From Thermoleophilaceae bacterium (GTDB lineage: Bacteria > Actinomycetota > Thermoleophilia > Solirubrobacterales > Thermoleophilaceae), in NCBI GenBank assembly GCA_025928265.1, contig JAICJV010000021.1, positions 1-37,704 on the forward strand: 37,704 nucleotides of DNA, written 5' to 3'. How positions within the stretch are numbered: the first letter of the stretch is position 1; each line of letters opens with the position of its first letter. A program made the position numbers and the translations under genes. The notes beneath the pieces were generated by a model. It was not told the DNA's origin. It did no database searches and saw only the letters and a program-made list of their open reading frames with translations. Shown here one piece after another: positions 6,405-13,188 of this stretch.

Positions 6405-8831
6405 TCAGGCGACGAGCTCCAGGTTCTGGACCAGGAGCGACGCGGGCTCGTGGCTCGGGTCGAGCACCTTCGCCTCGCGCGCGAATACAAGCGCGTCCTC
6501 GCGCAGGTCGCGGGCTGCGGCCACGAGGCCGAGTCCGGTGAGTGCCCGTGCGTCGGGGCCGAAGTCCTGCACCACCGAGATCCACTCGTCGGCGGCCGAG
6601 TCGAGATACCCGCGGCGCAGGTACATCGCCGCCATCGTCTCGCGGACCTCGCGCAGCGGCAGTCCGGCGCGCTCGGTGAGCGGCACGATGAGCCCGAACG
6701 CGTCGACCTGCGTGGTGCGCAGGAGCGCCTCGAGCGTGGCGGTGAGGAGCGGCACGGTGTCGTTCGGCAGCGTCGCCGGCAGACCCTTGCCGGTGCTCGC
6801 GTCGAGCCAGGCGCCGAACAGCGCGCTGTCGGCGCTGGTCAGATCGGCAGCCGACTCGCCGAGCAGCCGGGCGGCCGCATCCGTGTCACCCGAGACGAGG
6901 TGCGCGAAGAGCTGGGTGCGGCGCGCGGCCGCGGTGCACGGATCGCCGGCCGGCACGCGAGCCGCGATCTCGGCGGCCTCGCCCCAGCGCTGCTGCGACA
7001 GCACGGCCTCGGCCAGCGCGACGCGCGCGGTGGCCAGGTCCGGCTGCGCGTCGAGCACGCCGCGGAACTGCGCCTCGGCCTCGGCGGCGGCGCCGCCCTC
7101 GTAGAGGCCGGTGCCGAGCATGAAGCGGACGGTGGCCGTCGGGTTCTCCACGCGCGACTCGATCGCGGTGACCACGTCGGCGGGCTCGCTGCCCGCCTGG
7201 AGCAGCGCGGTGGCCAGCGGCAGGACCGGGCCGTAGAACACGGGGTGCTCGTCGAGGCAGCGGGTGAGCAGGTCGATCTGCTCCTGGCCCGTGGCGATCG
7301 ACGCCAGCGCCATCAGCGCGAGGTAGGAGCCGCAGCCGGCGATCGCGGAGTACTTCGACGGCGCATCGCCCATCTCGAGGCAGCGCCGGTAGAGCGCCTT
7401 CGCGCCCTCGACGTCGCCGCGCTCCTTGGCGATGTTCGCCTGGTGGTAGACGAGGTCGGTGAAGCCCGGGAAGACCTCGAGGCCCTCGTCCGCCTGGCGG
7501 TGCGCCTCGTCGAGGCGGCCGGTCTCGCGCAGCGCGATCACGACGCGGCTCGCGAGCGACGGCATGTAGGGGAAGTTCGTGCGGTTCGGCTCCTGCTCCA
7601 TCTCCTTCCACGCGCGTGTGAGGAAATCGGAAGCCTTCTGGAATTCGCCGAGGGCGAGGTACTCGGAGCCGAGGTTGAACTTGTGGTAGGCGGTGTCGAC
7701 GCCCTCCGCGGTCTGCTTCTCGAGCAGCTCGAGGTTGCGGCGGGCCTTGTCCTTGGACTCGCGCACGACGCCGAGGTAGCCGTAGTGCTCGATGCGGACC
7801 TGCGTGTGCGCGACGCGCTCGGCCAGGTAGCCCGGGAGGTTGTGCGCCATCTGCTCGTGCAGGCGGCCCTTGAAGCGGTACTCGGGGCGGTTGCGGAACA
7901 CGCGCAGGGCGTTGTGGGTTACCGCGGTGCCGTCCTCGATGTCGCCGGTGAAGTTGGTCTCGACGAGGTAGAACGCCTCGCGCCAGGTCTGGCCGGCGAG
8001 CTTGCGCAGCTTGTCGGCGTCCTCGGCCACCAGCACCTCGTCGGCGTCGAGCCAGACGATCCAGTCGCCGGTCGCCGCCTCGAGCGAGACGTTGCGGGCC
8101 TCGGCGAAGTCGCCGGTCCACTCGTGGTGGAGCACCTTCGCGCCGAACGACTCGGCGATCTCGACGGTGCGGTCGGTCGAGCCGGTGTCGACCACGATGA
8201 TCTCGTCCACCGCCGGCTTCACGGCCGCGAGGGTGCGCGGGAGCATCTCCTCCTCGTCCTTCACGATCATGCAGAGCGAGAGGGTGTGGTCCTCGACGCG
8301 GCGGGCGTTCTTCACGGCGTCCTTCGCACGCGCTAGCAGCGGCTGGAGCGCGGCGCGGACGCCCTGCGAGATCGGCACGTTGCGACGCTCGCGGCGGCGG
8401 CGCGCGATCTCGCGGAGGTTGCCCTCCACGAACGGCACCGTGTCGTCGAGCCGCAGCGCGGCGCGGAAGAGCTGCTCGGCCACGTCGAGCTGGCCCAGCT
8501 CGTAGAGCGCGACGCCGAGGTAGTTCAGGAAGTACGGCTCGCGCGCATTCTCGTCGAGCAGCGAGATGGTCGCGCGGGCGACGGCGAGGAAGAGCTGCGC
8601 GACGTCCTGGCCCGGCTGGCCGGCGGCGGCCATGCCCTGGTCGATCAGGTTCTTGCGCGCCTGGTAGCGGCGGTGGATGTCCTCGATCTGCGCGGTCTCG
8701 CCGAAGACCTCGCGATAAGCCTTGTAGTCACGGGAGAGTAGGGCGGACTGGGCGCGCGCGGCGAGGCGCTCGGCGACGCGCGTCGGCTGAGCGGGGGCGC
8801 TGCTCTTCGGAGTGGACAGGCGTAGGGCCAA
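6405..8831 (-). CDS. Large GT2-TPR glycosyltransferase, candidate flagellin glycosyltransferase
   Basis: The 808-residue protein has N-terminal helical TPR-like repeats (about 75-150), a GT2 catalytic domain from about residue 183 (LSLCMIVKDEEEMLPRTL, then VVDTGSTDRT and the metal-binding DAD in WLDADEV at about 262-264), and a long C-terminal TPR region. No membrane segments are evident, so it is likely cytoplasmic. I chose the TTG at 8831, with AGGAGG eight bases upstream. The ATG at 8882 lies inside the -35 box of a sigma-28-like promoter and so upstream of the likely transcript start. Being within the flagellar cluster and under the flagellar promoter, it probably glycosylates flagellin or another axial protein. 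The GT2-TPR architecture is sequence-based; the substrate is inferred. Confidence 0.85.
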   Translation of the reverse strand: MALRLSTPKSSAPAQPTRVAERLAARAQSALLSRDYKAYREVFGETAQIEDIHRRYQARKNLIDQGMAAAGQPGQDVAQLFLAVARATISLLDENAREPYFLNYLGVALYELGQLDVAEQLFRAALRLDDTVPFVEGNLREIARRRRERRNVPISQGVRAALQPLLARAKDAVKNARRVEDHTLSLCMIVKDEEEMLPRTLAAVKPAVDEIIVVDTGSTDRTVEIAESFGAKVLHHEWTGDFAEARNVSLEAATGDWIVWLDADEVLVAEDADKLRKLAGQTWREAFYLVETNFTGDIEDGTAVTHNALRVFRNRPEYRFKGRLHEQMAHNLPGYLAERVAHTQVRIEHYGYLGVVRESKDKARRNLELLEKQTAEGVDTAYHKFNLGSEYLALGEFQKASDFLTRAWKEMEQEPNRTNFPYMPSLASRVVIALRETGRLDEAHRQADEGLEVFPGFTDLVYHQANIAKERGDVEGAKALYRRCLEMGDAPSKYSAIAGCGSYLALMALASIATGQEQIDLLTRCLDEHPVFYGPVLPLATALLQAGSEPADVVTAIESRVENPTATVRFMLGTGLYEGGAAAEAEAQFRGVLDAQPDLATARVALAEAVLSQQRWGEAAEIAARVPAGDPCTAAARRTQLFAHLVSGDTDAAARLLGESAADLTSADSALFGAWLDASTGKGLPATLPNDTVPLLTATLEALLRTTQVDAFGLIVPLTERAGLPLREVRETMAAMYLRRGYLDSAADEWISVVQDFGPDARALTGLGLVAAARDLREDALVFAREAKVLDPSHEPASLLVQNLELVA

Positions 8832-8862
8832 GGGAGGGTCCTCCTGGAACGGATCGTCTCGT

Positions 8863-8889
8863 TCATCGGCAGTGCGTCGCATGTCTTGA
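8863..8889 (-). promoter_or_regulatory. Sigma-28-like promoter for the GT2-TPR gene
   Basis: On the minus strand TCAAGACA-N11-GCCGATGA, an excellent fit to the FliA pattern seen elsewhere in the window. The transcript would start near 8857, with a 26-base leader holding AGGAGG (8840-8845) before the TTG at 8831. Confidence 0.75.
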
Positions 8890-8914
8890 ACACGCCCTCT
8901 TCGTGAGGGAGCGC

Positions 8915-8942
8915 TAAAGCAACTCGGGGTGGCGGACGAAAA
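8915..8942 (+). promoter_or_regulatory. Possible sigma-28-like promoter for the sigma gene (autoregulation)
   Basis: TAAAGCAA, 12 bases, GACGAAAA. The -35 is good; the -10 matches GCCGATAA at six of eight; the spacer is one base longer than canonical, as in the flgB promoter. If used, the transcript starts near 8949, which excludes the upstream GTG at 8929 as a start codon. Confidence 0.35.
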
Positions 8943-8994
8943 GGACCCCGATCCTCCCGTTCCGACTCGCCCCCCTCAAGGAGCCTTACGACCG

Positions 8995-9807
8995 ATGAAG
9001 TCCGACGCTGGTAGCCGGAAGCGCATCTCCCACGAGGAGACCCTCGCGCTCTGGAAGCAGTACAAGGAGTCGGGCGACCAACAGGTCCGTAACCGGCTCG
9101 TGCTGACGTTCGCCCCGCTCGTCAAGTACATCGTCTACAACAAGATCCGCGAGCTTCCGGCGCGCTGCGAGGTCGACGACTTCATCTCGTGCGGGCTGGA
9201 GGCGCTGATCGCCTCGATCGACCGTTACGACCCGGAGAAGGGCGCGACGCTCGAGCAGTACGCGTGGACCCGCATCCATGGTGCCGTGCTCGACGAGCTG
9301 CGCCGCCAGGACTGGGCCCCGCGCTCGCTGCGGCGCTGGGAGCGCGACATCGCCAAGGCGCGCGAGCGCTTCTCGACCAACCACGGCCGCCAGCCCACCA
9401 CGGAGGAGCTGGCCGAGTCGATGGGCACCTCGGCCGACGAGCTCCGCACGCGCCAGGGCGAGATCGCGTCGTCCGACGTGACGTCGCTGAACTCGCTCGT
9501 GCTGAGCGACGACGAGACCAACGTCGAGCGCATCGACACGATCGAGTCCTCGGACAGGCAGGCCGACCCCGAGGCCGCCGCGATGTCGGACGCCGCCAAG
9601 GAGCGCTTCCGCCGCGCCTTCGCGAACCTGCCGGACCGCGAGCGCGAGGTCGCCGTGCTCTTGTACGTCAAGAACCTCACGCTGCGCGAGATCGGCGAGA
9701 TCATGTCGGTCTCCGAGAGCCGCGTCTGCCAGATCCACTCCGAGCTCAAGAAGAAGCTCAAGACGGCTCTGAAGGACGAGGCCTCGCTGTTCTCCGAAGT
9801 CGCCTAG
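8995..9807 (+). CDS. fliA: Flagellar RNA polymerase sigma factor, FliA/WhiG family
   Basis: This is a sigma-70 family factor lacking region 1, of the FliA/WhiG/SigD type. From the ATG at 8995 (AAGGAG 11 bases upstream) it is 270 residues. Region 2 includes LVKYIVYNKIRELPARCEVDDFISCG and the DRYDPEKGATLEQYAWTRI segment that reads the -10; region 3 follows with DELRRQDWAPRSLRR; region 4 is the HTH near the C terminus (LTLREIGEIMSVSESRVCQI). The open frame also runs to a GTG at 8929 with no good ribosome site. It is the only sigma gene here, and matching promoter motifs lie before most flagellar units, so it is probably their activator. No FlgM anti-sigma gene was seen. Confidence 0.92.
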   Translation: MKSDAGSRKRISHEETLALWKQYKESGDQQVRNRLVLTFAPLVKYIVYNKIRELPARCEVDDFISCGLEALIASIDRYDPEKGATLEQYAWTRIHGAVLDELRRQDWAPRSLRRWERDIAKARERFSTNHGRQPTTEELAESMGTSADELRTRQGEIASSDVTSLNSLVLSDDETNVERIDTIESSDRQADPEAAAMSDAAKERFRRAFANLPDREREVAVLLYVKNLTLREIGEIMSVSESRVCQIHSELKKKLKTALKDEASLFSEVA

Positions 9808-10073
9808 CCCGCACGGGCGTCGAGGCTGTAGGCCCAGGCGATCGTCTCGGCCACCGTCTTGTAGAGATCCTCGGGGATCTCCTCACCCAGGTCGAGTGCC
9901 TCGAGCGCGCGTGAGAGCGCCGGGTCCTCACGGATCGGGATGCCGTTCTCGCGCGCGACCTCGATGATGCGGTCGGCGATGTAGCCCGCTCCGCTGGCGG
10001 TGACCCGCGGCGCGCCGGTGCCCTCGTAGCGGAGAGCCGATGCCCTGCGGCGTGGCTCCTCAGGCATAGGCAT
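9804..10073 (-). CDS. FhlB: stand-alone FlhB C-terminal domain paralogue
   Basis: The 89-residue protein matches the cytoplasmic domain of FlhB/YscU export-switch proteins: ASALRYEGTGAPRVTASGAG, then IADRIIEVARENGIPIREDP and the LGEEIPEDLYKTVAETIAWAY ending. It lacks the membrane domain and the NPTH autocleavage motif, as in the Bacillus protein YlqH. Its ATG at 10073 (or 10067) lies inside the end of the FliK-like gene, so the two are coupled. Its stop TAG is the complement of the fliA stop (shared CTAG at 9804-9807). It may modulate the export apparatus; no function is proven for the family. Confidence 0.85.
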   Translation of the reverse strand: MPMPEEPRRRASALRYEGTGAPRVTASGAGYIADRIIEVARENGIPIREDPALSRALEALDLGEEIPEDLYKTVAETIAWAYSLDARAG

Positions 10074-10659
10074 CGATGTGATCGTGGCGCGGCACGACCG
10101 TCACCTCGGCGGCGCGGCCGGTGAGTGCGGTCAGGCGGCTCCTGAGCTCGTCGGAGGCGTCGTCCGCGAGCTCGTAGATACGGCCGGCCGTGACCTCGGC
10201 TCGGACTTTGACCACCCCGGGGGCTATCTCCAGCCGCAGGCCCACGACGCCCAGCTTCGGCGTCTCGTACGTGAGGGCTATCGCGGCCTGCTCCCGGTCG
10301 CGCCCCCCTCCCCCCTCCTGGCTACCGTCCTCGTCGACGGTCAGCCTCCCCTGCGAGCCGTCGGCCTGCGTGAGGTTGATGGTGGGCGTGGGCGCCTGCT
10401 CGGCGGCCTGGTCCTGAACGAGCCGCATGACCACCTTCTCCCCGCGCGTGTCGGCCACGAGCAGCTTGAGCGTGTCACCCGTCTTGACGCCGTCGGGAAG
10501 CTCGGCCACGAGCGGCGCACCGGCGAGCATGATGATCCCGTGCCTGCCCTGCCGCTCGGCGACCCGCGCGGCGAGCGTGGACCCCTCGCGCAGGATGAGG
10601 TCGGGCATCTGGCGCCGGAGGAACGCGGCCTCGACCTGGAGGAGCGGCTGCACCGACAT
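10060..10659 (-). CDS. FliK/YlqG-like flagellar hook-length control C-domain protein
   Basis: The 199-residue product has a beta-rich N-terminal half (LREGSTLAARVAERQGRHG, then KTGDTLKLLVADTRGEKVVMRL), a glycine/acidic linker near 105-120, and a C-terminal stretch (VGLRLEIAPGVVKVRAEVTA, then a helix with LRSRLTALTGRAAEVTV) that resembles the substrate-switch domain of FliK. It is much shorter than a classical FliK and is paired with the FlhB-domain gene, as ylqG-ylqH are in Bacillus. FliK and FlhB cooperate in switching export from hook to filament substrates, so the pairing is meaningful. No clear Shine-Dalgarno or sigma-28 motif was found upstream. Confidence 0.7.
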   Translation of the reverse strand: MSVQPLLQVEAAFLRRQMPDLILREGSTLAARVAERQGRHGIIMLAGAPLVAELPDGVKTGDTLKLLVADTRGEKVVMRLVQDQAAEQAPTPTINLTQADGSQGRLTVDEDGSQEGGGGRDREQAAIALTYETPKLGVVGLRLEIAPGVVKVRAEVTAGRIYELADDASDELRSRLTALTGRAAEVTVVPRHDHIDAYA

Positions 10660-10751
10660 CCGTCAATTGTGGCGGGTGGCGCGGCGGTTGCGGTGCTGCA
10701 TAGGGGTCGCTATCCGCCCCCTGAGCAGCAAGGTGCGCTGAAGAGCGCCGC

Positions 10752-10778
10752 TAAAGAACCGCCGCCACCGGCCGATCA
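10752..10778 (+). promoter_or_regulatory. Sigma-28-like promoter for flgF-like gene, nearly leaderless
   Basis: TAAAGAAC-N11-GCCGATCA, one of the best matches in the window. The -10 ends only ten bases before the ATG at 10789, so the transcript would begin about four or five bases upstream of the start codon, leaving no room for a Shine-Dalgarno. Confidence 0.8.
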
Positions 10779-10788
10779 CCCGGGCCAG

Positions 10789-11481
10789 ATGGAGCGTGGT
10801 CTCTACATCGCCGCTACCGGGATGGTCGCGGAGCAGGTCCGTCAGGACCAGATCGCCAACGACCTGGCGAACGCTTCGACCCCCGGCTACAAGGCGGACA
10901 AGTCCACCCAGCGCTCGTTCGGCGACGTGCTGCTCTCGAACACGGTCAGCGGCCAGGTGGTCGGGCCGCTCGGGATGGGCGCCGAGATCGACCGCATCTA
11001 CACCGACACCACGGCCGCGCCCGTGCGCGACACCGGCGAGCCGACCGACTTCGCGATCGTCGGCGACGGCTGGTTCGGCATCCAGACACCGCAGGGCGTG
11101 CGCTACACGCGCAACGGCCAGTTCCAGCTCTCGCCGCAGGGCACGCTGGAGGACGCACTCGGCAACCAGGTGATGGGTCGCAACGGCGGCCCCGTGCGCG
11201 CCAACGCCGACGGCACCGTGAACGGCCAGCTGCTCGGAGTCTTCAACCTCACCAACCCGCGCAAGATCGGCGACTCGTACGTCACGGGCGCCGCGGGCGG
11301 GCAGGCGACGGGCACCGTCCGCGTGGGCGCCCTCGAGGCCTCCAACGCGTCGCCCGCCAAGTCGATGGTCGACATGATCGCGTCGTTCCGCGCCTACGAG
11401 GCCGGCCAGCGCGTGATCCGCACGATCGACTCGACGCTGCAGAAGGCGGCCAACACCGTCGGCACCAAGCCCGGGGCGTAG
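10789..11481 (+). CDS. flgF: Flagellar distal-rod/hook-basal body protein, FlgF/FlgG type
   Basis: The 230-residue axial protein begins MERGLYIAATGMVAEQVRQD with the rod signature IANDLANASTPGYKADK (about 22-38). It has the FlgF/G core (TDFAIVGDGWFGIQTPQGVRYTRNGQF at 84-110) and the C-terminal axial helix SPAKSMVDMIASFRAYEAGQ. It precedes a second, more FlgG-like gene, so I call it FlgF; in monoderms such pairs are also named FlhO/FlhP or FlgG-like. The start is fixed by the conserved N terminus. It has its own near-leaderless sigma-28 promoter and is separated from flgG by 113 bases carrying another promoter. Confidence 0.88.
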   Translation: MERGLYIAATGMVAEQVRQDQIANDLANASTPGYKADKSTQRSFGDVLLSNTVSGQVVGPLGMGAEIDRIYTDTTAAPVRDTGEPTDFAIVGDGWFGIQTPQGVRYTRNGQFQLSPQGTLEDALGNQVMGRNGGPVRANADGTVNGQLLGVFNLTNPRKIGDSYVTGAAGGQATGTVRVGALEASNASPAKSMVDMIASFRAYEAGQRVIRTIDSTLQKAANTVGTKPGA

Positions 11482-11500
11482 GCCACGTGTCGATTAACCC

Positions 11501-11527
11501 TCAAGCTCGCGGGAATGCGGCCGATCA
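11501..11527 (+). promoter_or_regulatory. Sigma-28-like promoter for the flgG-to-flagellin unit
   Basis: TCAAGCTC-N11-GCCGATCA; its -10 is identical to that of the flgF promoter. The transcript start is expected near 11534, about 60 bases before the flgG GTG, which has AAGGAG four bases upstream. Confidence 0.78.
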
Positions 11528-11594
11528 ACGGGCTGAGTAACCGAAGTCTCGGCTGGACCGCTATGCGGGGGCCGGGCTCCATTCAAGGAGACCA

Positions 11595-12323
11595 GTGCTA
11601 GAAGGCCTTTACACGGCTGCCGCCGGCATGGCGGCGCAGGAGCAGCGGATCGACGCGGTGTCGAACGACATCGCGAACGTGAACACCGCGGGCTACAAGA
11701 AGGTCCGCGTCGGGTTCCGCGACCTGATCTACCAGCAGGACGGACCGACCGCTGTGCGCACCGGCGCCGGTGCCGCGCTCACGCAGCTCGGCCGCGGTTC
11801 CGCCCAGGGCTCATTGCAACAGACCGGCAACCCCTTCGACGTGGCGATCCAGGGCCAGGGCTACTTCCAGGTCCGCCGCGCGGACGGCCAGCTCGTGCTC
11901 ACGCGCAACGGCGCCTTCAACGTCGACGCCCGCGGCCGTCTCACCGACTCGAACGGCGACCTCGTCGTGCCCGGCCTCACCATCCCGGCGGGCGCCGACG
12001 CGAGCAAGGTGTCGATCGCCGCCGACGGCACGGCCACGCTGAACGGCCGCCGCCTCGGGCAGATCCAGATCTTCAACGTCACCGCCCCGAACGGCCTCGT
12101 TCCGGCCGGCGACAACAACTACCTGCCCTCGGCCGCCAGCGGCCCCGTCCGGCGGGTCGCGAACCCGTTGATCACCCAGGGCACGCTGGAGTCGTCGAAC
12201 GTCGACCTGGCCGACTCGATGGTGGACATGATGGACGCCCAGCGCTCGTACTCGATGGCGAGCAAGGCGATCACCATGCAGGACAAGATGGCGGAGATCG
12301 CCAACGGGCTGAAGCAGAGCTGA
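11595..12323 (+). CDS. flgG: Flagellar distal rod protein FlgG
   Basis: FlgG builds the distal rod. The 242-residue product starts from GTG (MLEGLYTAAAGMAAQEQRID) with AAGGAG four bases upstream. The rod motif SNDIANVNTAGYKKVRVGF is at about 23-41, the central FlgG motif NPFDVAIQGQGYFQVRRADG follows, and the C terminus has LESSNVDLADSMVDMMDAQR, the classic FlgG ending with its axial helix. Its stop overlaps the next start (TGATG). It is first in a tightly packed run flgG-flgJ-flgN-flgK-flgL. Confidence 0.92.
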   Translation: MLEGLYTAAAGMAAQEQRIDAVSNDIANVNTAGYKKVRVGFRDLIYQQDGPTAVRTGAGAALTQLGRGSAQGSLQQTGNPFDVAIQGQGYFQVRRADGQLVLTRNGAFNVDARGRLTDSNGDLVVPGLTIPAGADASKVSIAADGTATLNGRRLGQIQIFNVTAPNGLVPAGDNNYLPSAASGPVRRVANPLITQGTLESSNVDLADSMVDMMDAQRSYSMASKAITMQDKMAEIANGLKQS

Positions 12324-12664
12324 TGAGCGCGCTTCCTCCCATCGACCAGTCGCTGCTGCCCGCCGAGGTCCGGAACGGCACGGCGAAGGACAAGCAGACG
12401 TACCAGGCCGCCCTCGGCTTCGAGCGCACGCTGATGGACGAGCTCGCCAAGGCGATGACCGCCACGGCGCAGCCCGACGACAGCAACACCGATCCGAGCG
12501 ACGACGGCGGCGACGACAGCACCAGCAGCCTCGACCAGCAGGACGCCTCGACGTCGATGTACATGCAGATGCTTCCCGACCAGCTCACCGACGGCCTCAT
12601 GCAGGGCGGCGGCCTCGGCCTGGCGCAGAACTTCTATGACGCGATGAAGGACTCGGGCCAGTGA
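12323..12664 (+). CDS. flgJ: FlgJ-type rod-binding protein (no hydrolase domain)
   Basis: This protein probably acts as the rod cap/scaffold during rod assembly. The 113-residue product has the FlgJ N-domain pattern: a helix with ALGFERTLMDELAKAM, an acidic low-complexity linker (about 50-72), then YMQMLPDQLTDGLMQGGGLGLAQNFYDAM, matching the rod-binding family (F-x-L-K-AM ... Y-mlD-lA--la--GG-GLA). The muramidase domain found in enteric FlgJ is absent, as in many monoderms, so wall penetration must rely on another enzyme. Start ATG overlaps the flgG stop. Confidence 0.85.
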   Translation: MSALPPIDQSLLPAEVRNGTAKDKQTYQAALGFERTLMDELAKAMTATAQPDDSNTDPSDDGGDDSTSSLDQQDASTSMYMQMLPDQLTDGLMQGGGLGLAQNFYDAMKDSGQ

Positions 12665-13185
12665 TCGCCGCCCCGGAGCAGCGCAGCGTGGACCCGCAGC
12701 TGGCGACCGAGGTGCTCGCCCACCTGGCCGCGCAGATCGACTCCGCCCGGCGGCTCTACGGCTCGATTCTGGCCCAGGGCAAGGCGATCCGCGAGCGCGA
12801 CGTGGACGGCGTGATCATGCGCCTGTCCGAGGTGAAGACCGAGATGTCGCTGCGCGCGCAGCTCGAGGAGCAGCGCACCGACCTGCTCGTCCGCACCGGC
12901 ATCGCGCTGGGCATCCCCGCGCCGAGCGTGACGCTCGAGGCGATGACCACGCTCATGCCCGCGCCCGAGGCGATCGCCGCGCGGGAGCGCTCCGCCGAGC
13001 TGCGTGGCCTGCTCGCCGAGATCGCGCGCGAGCACGGCATCAACCGCGCGCTCATGCGCCAGGAGCTCGCCTTCCTCGACCACCTCGTCCGCCTGATCGG
13101 CGAGGAGCCCGAGGCCGGTTACGGCCCCACCGGGCCCGACACGGTCCCGACCCCGACCCACCGCGTCGTGGACGCGCAGGCCTGA
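12661..13185 (+). CDS. flgN: FlgN-like export chaperone for FlgK/FlgL
   Basis: FlgN chaperones the hook-filament junction proteins FlgK and FlgL, encoded immediately downstream. The 174-residue product starts at a GTG overlapping the flgJ stop, with AAGGA nine bases upstream. It is almost entirely helical (LATEVLAHLAAQIDSARRLY, then LEEQRTDLLVRTGIALGI and a long C-terminal helix up to LVRLIGEEPEAG) with no membrane segment, the expected FlgN fold. Sequence similarity in this family is weak; gene order supports the call strongly. Confidence 0.75.
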   Translation: MIAAPEQRSVDPQLATEVLAHLAAQIDSARRLYGSILAQGKAIRERDVDGVIMRLSEVKTEMSLRAQLEEQRTDLLVRTGIALGIPAPSVTLEAMTTLMPAPEAIAARERSAELRGLLAEIAREHGINRALMRQELAFLDHLVRLIGEEPEAGYGPTGPDTVPTPTHRVVDAQA

Positions 13186-13188
13186 GCC

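Noticed and set aside
8929-8994. GTG-started extension of the flagellar sigma factor
   Set aside because: No ribosome site, and it overlaps the candidate promoter; ATG 8995 has AAGGAG and begins the conserved sequence.
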